In this document: positions 7,364-14,095 of the stretch, piece after piece | How the letters are laid out: every line of letters starts with the position of its first letter | Numbering within the stretch: the first letter of the stretch is position 1 | Origin: an uncultured Oscillospiraceae bacterium | Lineage (GTDB): Bacteria; Bacillota; Clostridia; Oscillospirales; Oscillospiraceae | Assembly (NCBI GenBank): GCA_910588635.1 | Contig: CAJUPW010000035.1 | Span: 1 to 22,773 of the forward strand | DNA: 22,773 bases | Direction of reading: 5' to 3' | Translations under genes and position numbers: made by a program | Notes under the pieces: generated by a model | Told to the model about the DNA's origin: nothing | The model's input: the letters and a program-made list of their open reading frames with translations, nothing else | Database searches by the model: none

Positions 7364-8875
7364 GTGAGTGCATCCCCCGAGAAAAAGAACCCGACCAAGG
7401 CCGAGCGCGACGAGAAGCGCCGTCAGGAGGAACAAAAGGACCGCCGCACAACGGCCATCTATAGCGTCGTGGCCGTTGCAGTCGTGGTGGCCGCCCTGGC
7501 TCTGATGGTCTGGAACAGCGGTCTGCTCCAGCGCAACCTCACCGCCCTGGACGTCAACGGCGTCAAGTATACCGTTGCCGACATGCAGTATTACTACAGC
7601 AGTGTCTACAATGAACAGGCCCAGCAGTACCTGTTTAACTCCACCCAGTCGGTGAAGAAGCAGGTCTACGACGAGGCTACCGGCCAGAGCTGGTATGATC
7701 ATTTGATGGACCTGGCCGTGGAGAGCCTGACCAACAGCACCGCCTTGGCCGCTCAGGCCCGCAGCGAGGGCTTCTCCCTCACTGAGGAGAGCCAATCTCA
7801 GCTGGACAGCTTCCTGTCCCAGCTGAACACGGCCTGGGTCGGTCAGACCACCAGCCGGGAGGCCCTGATCCGTGCCAACTACGGCCCCTATATGACCTAT
7901 GACCGTCTGGTGGAGCTGGTGGAGCAGGAGCTTCTGGCCAGCGACTACGCCCAGTCCAAGCTGGACGCCATCGACCACCCCGACGCCGACTACGACGCCT
8001 ATTACCGGGAGCACGCCGATGAGCTGGACACCGTGACCTATACCTACTTCCTCTTCCGGGCCTCCCTCCCCGCCACCGACGCCGACGGCAACACCATCGA
8101 GCGCACCGACGCCGAGACCGCCGCCCAGATGGAGGATGCCAAAGCCGAGCAGAAGGCCCTGGCCGAGGAGCTCAAGTCCAAGCTGGAGGGCGGCGCCGAT
8201 CCGGAGACTCTGGCCGAAGAGTATAAAAATCAGATGTACAGCTCCTCCCTCTCAGCCCATTCCACCGGCTCCGGCCTCAGCTACTATCCCTATGGCGACT
8301 GGCTGCTGGACAGCGCCCGCAAGGCCGGCGACACGGACCTGTTCGAGCGGGACTACACCTCCTCCTGCAACTACTATGTGATCGTCTACGAGGGCCGCGC
8401 CCTGGTGCGGGAGCCCGCCCACGACGTGCGCCACATCCTGATCCAGGCGGGCGACGGCGTCAACCCCACCCAGGCGGAGTATGACGAGGCCGAGACCAAG
8501 GCCCAGTCCGTCCTGGACGAGTGGAAAGCCGGCGAGGCCACCGAGGACTCCTTCGCCGCCCTGGTCAACGCCAACACCAGCGACACCGCCTCCGCCTCCA
8601 GCGGCGGCCTGTACTCCAATATCACGGTCAGCTCCAACTATGAGCAGGCCTTCCTGGACTGGGCCACCGACCCCGCCCGCAAGGAGGGAGACACGGGACT
8701 GGTCAAGACCGGATACGGCTGGCATGTCATGTACTATGTGGCCTCCAAGGACCCCGTCTGGAAGCAGACAACCGCCTCCGCCCTCCAAAATCAGGACTAC
8801 GAGGCCCTGACGGCCAGCGCCTCTCAGGGCTGGACCATTTCCCGGGGCGTGGGCATGAACTTTATCTCCGCATAA
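7364..8875 (+). CDS. Membrane-anchored PpiC-type (parvulin) peptidylprolyl isomerase
   Basis: A foldase of the PrsA/SurA type that would act outside the membrane on exported proteins. The 503-residue product has a highly charged 30-residue cytoplasmic tail, one membrane anchor (about 31-50) and a SurA_N-like helical region. Two parvulin-like segments follow. The second (about 350-470) has VRHILIQAGDG and ends in EGDTGLVKTGYGWHVMYYV. The first (about 222-346) follows the same plan (VTYTYFLFRA, then a long helix, then DWLLDSARKAGDTDLF and YYVIVYEGR) but has lost typical active-site residues. There is no lipobox, so it is anchored by the helix rather than by lipid. Start is GTG, ten bases after AGAGGA. 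A TATAAT promoter and hairpin leader precede it. A PrsA-like role is inferred. Confidence 0.9.
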   Translation: MSASPEKKNPTKAERDEKRRQEEQKDRRTTAIYSVVAVAVVVAALALMVWNSGLLQRNLTALDVNGVKYTVADMQYYYSSVYNEQAQQYLFNSTQSVKKQVYDEATGQSWYDHLMDLAVESLTNSTALAAQARSEGFSLTEESQSQLDSFLSQLNTAWVGQTTSREALIRANYGPYMTYDRLVELVEQELLASDYAQSKLDAIDHPDADYDAYYREHADELDTVTYTYFLFRASLPATDADGNTIERTDAETAAQMEDAKAEQKALAEELKSKLEGGADPETLAEEYKNQMYSSSLSAHSTGSGLSYYPYGDWLLDSARKAGDTDLFERDYTSSCNYYVIVYEGRALVREPAHDVRHILIQAGDGVNPTQAEYDEAETKAQSVLDEWKAGEATEDSFAALVNANTSDTASASSGGLYSNITVSSNYEQAFLDWATDPARKEGDTGLVKTGYGWHVMYYVASKDPVWKQTTASALQNQDYEALTASASQGWTISRGVGMNFISA

Positions 8876-8968
8876 CGGTAAAAAATGGAAGGGTGAAGGC
8901 TTACTTCAGCGCGTCGGACATCTTTGAGTTGTGTGGTATTGTCGGGCGCGATAAAAGGAGGGCGGACC

Positions 8969-10552
8969 ATGATACGGATCGGGAATCTGTCCTTGCCCCC
9001 GGATGGGGACTTCGACTTGCTGCGCCGCCGGGCTGCCCGGGCTTTGGGCGTGCGCCCCGGAGCGCTGGAGGAGCTGGAGATTGTCCGGGAGTCCATCGAC
9101 GCCCGGGATAAGGGCAGCGTCCGCTATATCTATACAGTGGAAACCACCCTTCCCAACGAGGCGTCGGTCGTGCGGTCCGCCCCCGGGCGGAATATCGCCC
9201 TGGCGGAGCGGGAGCGGTACAGCTTCCCCGAGGTGAGGCGCAGGTCTCCGCTGCCCCCGGTGGTGGTGGGGATGGGGCCGGCGGGGCTGTTTGCCGCCCT
9301 GTTTCTGTCCCGGAACGGCCTGCCTTGCGTCGTACTGGAGCGGGGGCGGGACATCGACCGGCGTACGCTGGATGTGGAGCGGTTCTGGGCCGCGGGCGCG
9401 CTGGACGAGGGCTCCAACGTCCAGTTCGGCGAGGGGGGCGCGGGCGCCTTCTCCGACGGCAAGCTCACCACCGGCACCCACGACAGGCGTATCTCCGCCG
9501 TGCTGGACGCCCTGGTGGAGGCGGGAGCCCCCGCCGACGTGAAATACTCCTACAAGCCCCACATCGGCACCGATGTGCTGCGTCAGGTGGTAAAGACCAT
9601 CCGTGGGGAGCTGATCTCCCTGGGCTGCGACATCCGCTTCGGCCACAGGCTCACTGGCCTGACGGTGAGCGGGGGCGCGGTGACAGGGGTGGAGGCGGAG
9701 AGCCCGAACGGGCGCTGCCTGCTCTCCGCTGATACGGTAATTCTGGCCCCCGGCCACTCCGCCCGGGATACCTTCGCCATGCTCCGGGAGGCCGGCCTGC
9801 CCATGGAGAAGAAAAAATTTGCCGTGGGTGTGCGTGTGGAACACCGGCAGCGGGACATCAGTCTGAGCCAATACGGCCCCGCCTGGGAGAGGCTGCCCCC
9901 CTCCGACTACAAGCTGGCCTGTCATCTGCCCGATGGCCGGTCCGCCTTCACCTTCTGCGTCTGCCCCGGAGGCCAGGTGGTGGCCGCCGCTTCGGAGCAG
10001 GGGGGCGTGGTCACCAACGGCATGAGCCTTCGGGCCCGGGACGGGGAGAACATCAACGGCGGACTGCTGGTGGGGGTTGGCCCCGAGGACTTCCCTGGGG
10101 ACGACGCGCTCTCCGGCGTCCGTTTCCAGGAGCAGTGGGAGCGGGCGGCTTTCCGGCTGGGGGGCGGCTCCTTCCGGGCCCCGGCCCAGCGGGTGGAGGA
10201 CTTCCTCCGGAACCGGCCCTCGGAGGGTTCCGGGGCGGTAGCGCCTACCTACCGGCCCGGTGTGGCCTGGACCGGCCTGTCCCTCTGTCTGCCCGGCTAT
10301 GTCACCGGCTCCCTTCGTCAGGCCCTCCCCTTGCTGGACCGGAAGCTCCGAGGCTTCGCCGCCCCGGACGCCGTCTTAACCGGAGTAGAGACCCGTTCCT
10401 CCTCTCCGGTGCGTATTCTTCGGGATGAAAATTACCAGTCGTCATTGCGCGGCCTCTACCCTTGCGGCGAGGGCGCGGGATATGCCGGGGGCATCGTCTC
10501 CGCCGCGGTGGACGGTATCCGGGTGGCCGAGGCGGTGGCCTCGTCGATGTAA
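8969..10552 (+). CDS. FAD-dependent oxidoreductase, COG2509 type
   Basis: A 527-residue cytosolic flavoprotein of the uncharacterised FAD-dependent dehydrogenase family (COG2509). After an N-terminal domain of about 95 residues comes the dinucleotide-binding motif VVVGMGPAGLFAALFLSRNG (about 97-116), ending in the acidic residue of VLERG. Then come the family stretches SNVQFGEGGAGAFSDGKL and TVILAPGHSARDTFAML. The C-terminal FAD motif is YPCGEGAGYAGGIVSAAVDGIRVAEA. The substrate is unknown for this family. The start is the ATG seven bases after GGAGG (8957-8961). An upstream in-frame start at 8924 lacks a comparable site. It follows the parvulin gene by 93 bases with no terminator seen, so the two may be co-transcribed. 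Confidence 0.92.
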   Translation: MIRIGNLSLPPDGDFDLLRRRAARALGVRPGALEELEIVRESIDARDKGSVRYIYTVETTLPNEASVVRSAPGRNIALAERERYSFPEVRRRSPLPPVVVGMGPAGLFAALFLSRNGLPCVVLERGRDIDRRTLDVERFWAAGALDEGSNVQFGEGGAGAFSDGKLTTGTHDRRISAVLDALVEAGAPADVKYSYKPHIGTDVLRQVVKTIRGELISLGCDIRFGHRLTGLTVSGGAVTGVEAESPNGRCLLSADTVILAPGHSARDTFAMLREAGLPMEKKKFAVGVRVEHRQRDISLSQYGPAWERLPPSDYKLACHLPDGRSAFTFCVCPGGQVVAAASEQGGVVTNGMSLRARDGENINGGLLVGVGPEDFPGDDALSGVRFQEQWERAAFRLGGGSFRAPAQRVEDFLRNRPSEGSGAVAPTYRPGVAWTGLSLCLPGYVTGSLRQALPLLDRKLRGFAAPDAVLTGVETRSSSPVRILRDENYQSSLRGLYPCGEGAGYAGGIVSAAVDGIRVAEAVASSM

Positions 10553-10570
10553 AGTCCGCTGGGCCGCGGC

Positions 10571-10598
10571 TTGACAAAGGGGATTACGCAGGAATGAT
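10571..10598 (+). promoter_or_regulatory. Putative promoter of the 55-residue ORF
   Basis: A perfect TTGACA (10571-10576), a 16-base spacer and a weaker AATGAT (10593-10598), starting 18 bases after the flavoprotein stop codon. Confidence 0.55.
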
Positions 10599-10649
10599 TT
10601 CCGGAGATTGGGGCACGCTAAGACCATCCAAAACAAGGAGGTCGCCCCT

Positions 10650-10817
10650 ATGAGCAAGCCGAAGAAACAGCAGATTCGAGACCCTCGCACCGGCCGGAAC
10701 CTGCAAGGCTCCGCCCCCATCGCCGGCCAGAACCGCACCGACACCGCCACCAACGCCCAGGACCCCATGGCCGATCCCCTGGAGATGCGGATGAAGCGGG
10801 AAGGACACGATATGTAA
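10650..10817 (+). CDS. Small hydrophilic protein of unknown function
   Basis: A 55-residue ORF with an excellent ribosome binding site (AAGGAGGT, 10635-10642) seven bases before its ATG, its own likely promoter and a hairpin right after its stop. These three signs make it a real gene. The product (MSKPKKQQIRDPRTGRN..., ending KREGHDM) is polar and probably disordered, with no membrane segment, no cysteine and no recognised domain. I do not recognise the family. Its size and composition resemble small spore or stress proteins only superficially. Confidence 0.72.
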   Translation: MSKPKKQQIRDPRTGRNLQGSAPIAGQNRTDTATNAQDPMADPLEMRMKREGHDM

Positions 10818-10853
10818 AGATGACCGGGACAGCCTCCGCTGTCCCGGTCATCT
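10818..10853. terminator. Strong hairpin after the 55-residue ORF
   Basis: A perfect 16-bp stem (10818-10833 with 10838-10853) and loop CTCC start directly after the stop codon. The tail is T-poor in both directions (TCACATATTC on plus, TTTACAT on minus), so termination efficiency is uncertain. The position strongly suggests a transcript end. Confidence 0.68.
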
Positions 10854-10859
10854 TCACAT

Positions 10860-11142
10860 ATTCTTCACAAAAAGTTCCAACTCTGGTGAAGAATAGGAGC
10901 CGGTTATGTGGTATCCTGTGAGCAGATCAAGGAACTGATCTGAACTTCTCGGGGCGGCAAGGGCTGCCCCACGGTCCGGCGGGCCGCGCGAAACGCCGGG
11001 CATATTTGGTAACCGTTCCAAAAGCTGCCAAACCTCACGGCGCGAGGCACGCGCCCCACTGCCGCCCCGCGGGTCCCGCACTCCGGCGCGGCAGACCAAA
11101 AATTCCCGTCCGCAGACGGTTTATCATACCTCCCTCTTTTTT
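10860..11142 (+). ncRNA. Structured gene-free region, candidate non-coding RNA of unknown class
   Basis: About 280 bases with no credible ORF hold a dense series of perfect stems: 10860-10868 with 10886-10894; 10923-10929 with 10936-10942; 10951-10958 with 10963-10970; 10976-10981 with 10994-10999; 11039-11044 with 11050-11055; 11059-11065 with 11088-11094; 11106-11110 with 11115-11119. ACGGT (10971-10975) can also pair with ACCGT (11012-11016), which sits in the loop of TTTGG/CCAAA (11005-11009 with 11018-11022), giving a possible pseudoknot. The strand is inferred from the plus-oriented terminator at 11195-11225; a weak extended -10 (TGG then TATCCT, 10912-10917) exists on the plus strand. 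It does not match tmRNA, RNase P, SRP RNA or riboswitch signatures known to me. It could also be only GC-rich spacer. Confidence 0.45.
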
Positions 11143-11146
11143 CTGA

Positions 11147-11175
11147 CAGCGCCCCCGGCCAAACCGGGGGCGCTG
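11147..11175. other. GC-rich hairpin, first of a related pair
   Basis: A perfect 12-bp stem (11147-11158 with 11164-11175) with loop CCAAA. It shares the outer AGCGCCC...GGGCGCT with the hairpin at 11195-11222. There is no T tract directly after it on either strand. Confidence 0.55.
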
Positions 11176-11194
11176 CCGGTTTTGGGGAGAGGTC

Positions 11195-11225
11195 AGCGCC
11201 CGCCGCTATGCCGGCGGGCGCTTTT
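11195..11225 (+). terminator. Plus-oriented terminator in the convergent region before the LtaS-like gene
   Basis: A perfect 11-bp stem (11195-11205 with 11212-11222) with a 6-base loop, followed by TTTT on the plus strand. It lies just beyond the stop codon of the minus-strand LtaS-like gene. In that direction no T tract follows, so it best serves a plus-strand transcript arriving from 10860-11142, although it may also end the opposing mRNA. Confidence 0.6.
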
Positions 11226-11229
11226 GCGT

Positions 11230-13299
11230 CTATTGCGGCCCCTCCCGCGGCGGGCCGTTGAGCACCAGGCGGTAGTAGTCGGTATCCAGAACGGCCCCCG
11301 AGTAGGCCACCCGGTTCTGCACCTCGGCCACCATGGCCGACACCTCCTCCGGGTCGGGGGCTTCCCCGTCCCAGCGGGTAAACTGATCGGTGACAGAGTT
11401 GTAATAGCCCGCAGCGTTGATGAAGCTGTAGTTGGCAAAAATGACAAGCGGGTCCTCCGCGGATAGAATATCCGAGCCCATGATGAGCCGGGAGTCGTAG
11501 CTCAGGCCGAAGAGATTGGACAGGGTGGGCATTACGTCCAGGCTGGAGCAGTATTTGTCCACATGGACGGCAGTCCCCTCCATATCGCCGCTCCAGAGGA
11601 CGAGGGTGTTTTTGAAAATCTCAAACACCTGGTCTACCGGGTGGCCCAGCAGCTCGCTGTACTGCTCGTCGGTAAGGCCGTAGGGGTAGTGGTCGGCGGA
11701 CAGGACGATTACCGTGTCCTTCAGCTTGTCCGCCTCCTCCAGTTGGCTGAGCAGACTCTCCATAGCCAGCTCCAGCTCCAGCTGACAGGCCAGATAGCAC
11801 CGCACCTCCTCGCTGTAGGGCAGGCCGGCCACCTCGTCCCAATGGCGGGCGGACATGGCGTTGGCGTCCAGGGTGTAGGTCAGGTGGCCGCTGACGGTAA
11901 GGCAGTAGACGGCGAAGCGCTCCTCGTTCACAAACATGGGGACGATCTTCTCCATCATCTCCAGGTCGGAGGCGGGGAAGGCGTCCCCCGACTCCAGCTC
12001 CAGCCCCTGGCCCAGGGCGTAGTAGTCGTAGCCCATGTTGGGGTGGGACTTGTCCCGGTCGTAATAATTATAGAGGTAGTCGTGGAAGGCGAAGGTCTTG
12101 TACCCCTCCTCTCGGAACTGGCGGCCCAGAGCGAAGGGCATGTAATTTTCCGAGGACAAGGAGTAGCTCCACACCCCGGATTTGGGAATCAGGCCGGTGG
12201 TGGTGACATACTCCCCGTCGGAGGTGGACACCCCCCACAGAGGGGTATAGAAATTGTCAAAGACAAAGCCCTGGTGGGACAGCTTCCACAGGGTGGGGGT
12301 GCGCTGGGGGTCCATGGCCAGGGTGGAGAAGCCCTCGGCCACGATCCAGACCAGATTCTTTCCCTCGAAGTAGCCCGTCCACAGATTTTCCGGGGTGGGC
12401 TTGCGCTGGGAGAACCACTGGTGAGCGCTTTTCAGCCCCCCGTCCTCCTCATTGGCAATAAGAGAGCCAAAGTCGATGGGCAAGGTGTGGAAGCCGGGAA
12501 TGGCCTCCGGGTAAAAGACGCCGGCGCCGGATGGCGGGTCATCCTCGGGGGGCAGGGTGGGCTCCAGGTCGGGGGGCGCTTTGTCCGGCTCGGGCTCCTC
12601 GCTCAGGTCGGGGGCGTCCGGCTTGATGCCGAAGAGCACCCGGCACAGCTCCAGCTGGGTCTGGGTGAACACCCCGAAGTTCTGCACCTCCAGCTCCGGG
12701 GTGGCGGCCCGGTAGTAGATATACCGCAGGGAGAGGGTCCCTCCGCCGCACAGCAGCACCAGACCCATGGCCAGCAGCTGAACGGCGGCGGCCATGACCG
12801 CCCAGCGCAGAAGAGACCGGCCTTCCCGGGGCTGGTCTCCCTCCCGGTCGGGGATCAGCCATTTCCGCAGCAAAATGGACAGAATGGTGGGTACACACAT
12901 CGCCAGAATGGGAAACCAGTTGGCCAGCACGCTGCCCACCGCCATCTCTCCGAAGGATTTGGCCACCATGACCATCTTGGTCAGGGAGAAGATGGAGAGA
13001 AAGACCTTGAACATATTGTAATATACCAGCTGAGAGCCAATCCACAGAGAGGCCAGGGCCGTACATGCCGGCAGCAGGAGCCGCCCCCAGCGGGGAGGCG
13101 TCCCGCCGCACAGCAGGCCCAGCAAAAGGGCCGGGGGGAGGGTGAACAGACAGGTGAAAAAGGCCCCCTCCGCCGTCAGGGAGCGGAAGCAGTACAGCTT
13201 TAAAAACAGCTCCTCATAGCAGATGACTCCCATCAGGAAGAGGGAGGGGGCGGCCAGCCGCCGCCATCTTGTCCAGAGGGCAGATATTCTGTTGTCCAA
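11230..13299 (-). CDS. LTA synthase family protein (sulfatase-like transferase)
   Basis: A membrane phosphotransferase of the LtaS/alkaline-phosphatase superfamily, likely adding glycerol phosphate units to an envelope polymer. There are five membrane segments in the first 185 residues, an acidic Pro-rich linker (SEEPEPDKAPPDLEPTLPPEDDP), then an extracellular sulfatase fold. Metal and catalytic residues are recognisable: Glu in VWIVAEGFST, the Thr nucleophile in STSDGE, His in VSGHLTY, and the Asp-His pair in LSADHYPYG. Length (689) is near LtaS. The frame has an ATG five codons upstream at 13314, but no ribosome binding site precedes it. GGAGGTGAT lies inside those codons, eight bases before a TTG at 13299, so I chose TTG. 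It is a single gene with its own strong promoter. Its exact polymer and substrate are not determinable. Confidence 0.92.
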   Translation of the reverse strand: MDNRISALWTRWRRLAAPSLFLMGVICYEELFLKLYCFRSLTAEGAFFTCLFTLPPALLLGLLCGGTPPRWGRLLLPACTALASLWIGSQLVYYNMFKVFLSIFSLTKMVMVAKSFGEMAVGSVLANWFPILAMCVPTILSILLRKWLIPDREGDQPREGRSLLRWAVMAAAVQLLAMGLVLLCGGGTLSLRYIYYRAATPELEVQNFGVFTQTQLELCRVLFGIKPDAPDLSEEPEPDKAPPDLEPTLPPEDDPPSGAGVFYPEAIPGFHTLPIDFGSLIANEEDGGLKSAHQWFSQRKPTPENLWTGYFEGKNLVWIVAEGFSTLAMDPQRTPTLWKLSHQGFVFDNFYTPLWGVSTSDGEYVTTTGLIPKSGVWSYSLSSENYMPFALGRQFREEGYKTFAFHDYLYNYYDRDKSHPNMGYDYYALGQGLELESGDAFPASDLEMMEKIVPMFVNEERFAVYCLTVSGHLTYTLDANAMSARHWDEVAGLPYSEEVRCYLACQLELELAMESLLSQLEEADKLKDTVIVLSADHYPYGLTDEQYSELLGHPVDQVFEIFKNTLVLWSGDMEGTAVHVDKYCSSLDVMPTLSNLFGLSYDSRLIMGSDILSAEDPLVIFANYSFINAAGYYNSVTDQFTRWDGEAPDPEEVSAMVAEVQNRVAYSGAVLDTDYYRLVLNGPPREGPQ

Positions 13300-13350
13300 G
13301 CGAATCACCTCCATGCGCGGCGCGGCAAAAGGCCGCTCTTGCTCCTGGCT

Positions 13351-13379
13351 ATTTTACTGGATTGGCTCGCGCTTGTCAA
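13351..13379 (-). promoter_or_regulatory. Promoter of the LtaS-like gene
   Basis: On the minus strand, a perfect TTGACA (13374-13379), a 17-base spacer and TAAAAT (13351-13356). A 5-bp hairpin (13322-13326 with 13332-13336, AAAAG loop) lies in the short leader upstream of the ribosome binding site. Confidence 0.88.
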
Positions 13380-13467
13380 CGGTACAGACTTTCGTGAAAC
13401 TATGTATTAGTACGGAAAAGCGGTGCTGAGATTGGCATATTTTGTCTATATCCACCAAGAAATTATC

Positions 13468-13496
13468 TTGAAAAAAGCGGGGGAATTTAGTATAAT
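13468..13496 (+). promoter_or_regulatory. Promoter of the 180-residue gene and cstA
   Basis: TTGAAA (13468-13473), a 17-base spacer and a perfect TATAAT (13491-13496). The leader is about 50 bases. It is divergent from the LtaS-like promoter, and the -35 boxes are about 90 bases apart. Confidence 0.88.
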
Positions 13497-13552
13497 AACT
13501 CTGCTTCATAATTTATTCACAAATCCCTTGAGAGAGAAAGCGGGGAGCGGGA

Positions 13553-14095
13553 GTGTCCCAGTTCAGCGAACAGGTTCTGGAAGGGCTGAAGAAGGCCTAT
13601 GCCGCCTATTTTGACATTGAGGAGATCGACGACGGCACCGCCCTGAAGGCCCGGTGCGGCTACCACATGCGGGACAGCCAGTATGTGCTGGTAAAGAAAG
13701 CCGCGCTGTGGGCGGCAGAGACCCACGAGTACCTCTATCTCTGGGACGCCGGCCATTTGGACTTAGACGGGGTAGAGGAAATCTTCCGCCGCACGCTGGA
13801 TGACGGCGAGCCCCGGGTGAAGCCCCACGCCCAGCACATGTATACCTACCTCACCGCTGTGGCGCTGTATGACAGCGCCGATCCGGACGCTCTGGACCGG
13901 CTGAAAAAGCTGAAAAAGCGCCGGGAGTTTAAGCTATCGCTCCATGGATGGATGGAGTTTCGAATAGCCGCCGTGGACCTGTCCAACGGCGAAATCACCG
14001 TCAACCGGGCCGGGAAAGCCATGGGAAAGGACCTGAAACGGCTGACGGACCGCATCATCTCTGTAAATCAAAAAGGAGAGGAGAAAACCCAATGA
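13553..14095 (+). CDS. Unrecognised cytosolic protein coupled to CstA
   Basis: A 180-residue soluble protein that I do not recognise. It starts at GTG five bases after GGGGAG, behind a strong promoter. The sequence is mixed helical, with several aromatic, His and Tyr residues in the middle (KAALWAAETHEYLYLWDAGHLDLDG; KPHAQHMYTYLTAVALYD), a basic stretch (DRLKKLKKRREFK) and a C-terminal region IAAVDLSNGEITVNRAGKAMGKDL. No membrane segment or signal peptide is visible. Its TGA overlaps the cstA ATG by four bases (ATGA), so the two proteins are made together and in fixed ratio. That points to a partner or regulatory role for the transporter (inference only). Confidence 0.85.
   Translation: MSQFSEQVLEGLKKAYAAYFDIEEIDDGTALKARCGYHMRDSQYVLVKKAALWAAETHEYLYLWDAGHLDLDGVEEIFRRTLDDGEPRVKPHAQHMYTYLTAVALYDSADPDALDRLKKLKKRREFKLSLHGWMEFRIAAVDLSNGEITVNRAGKAMGKDLKRLTDRIISVNQKGEEKTQ

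Noticed and set aside
10854..11099. 81-codon minus-strand ORF in the intergenic region
   Set aside because: Starts at TTG without a ribosome binding site and runs through the structured stems; no recognisable domain.
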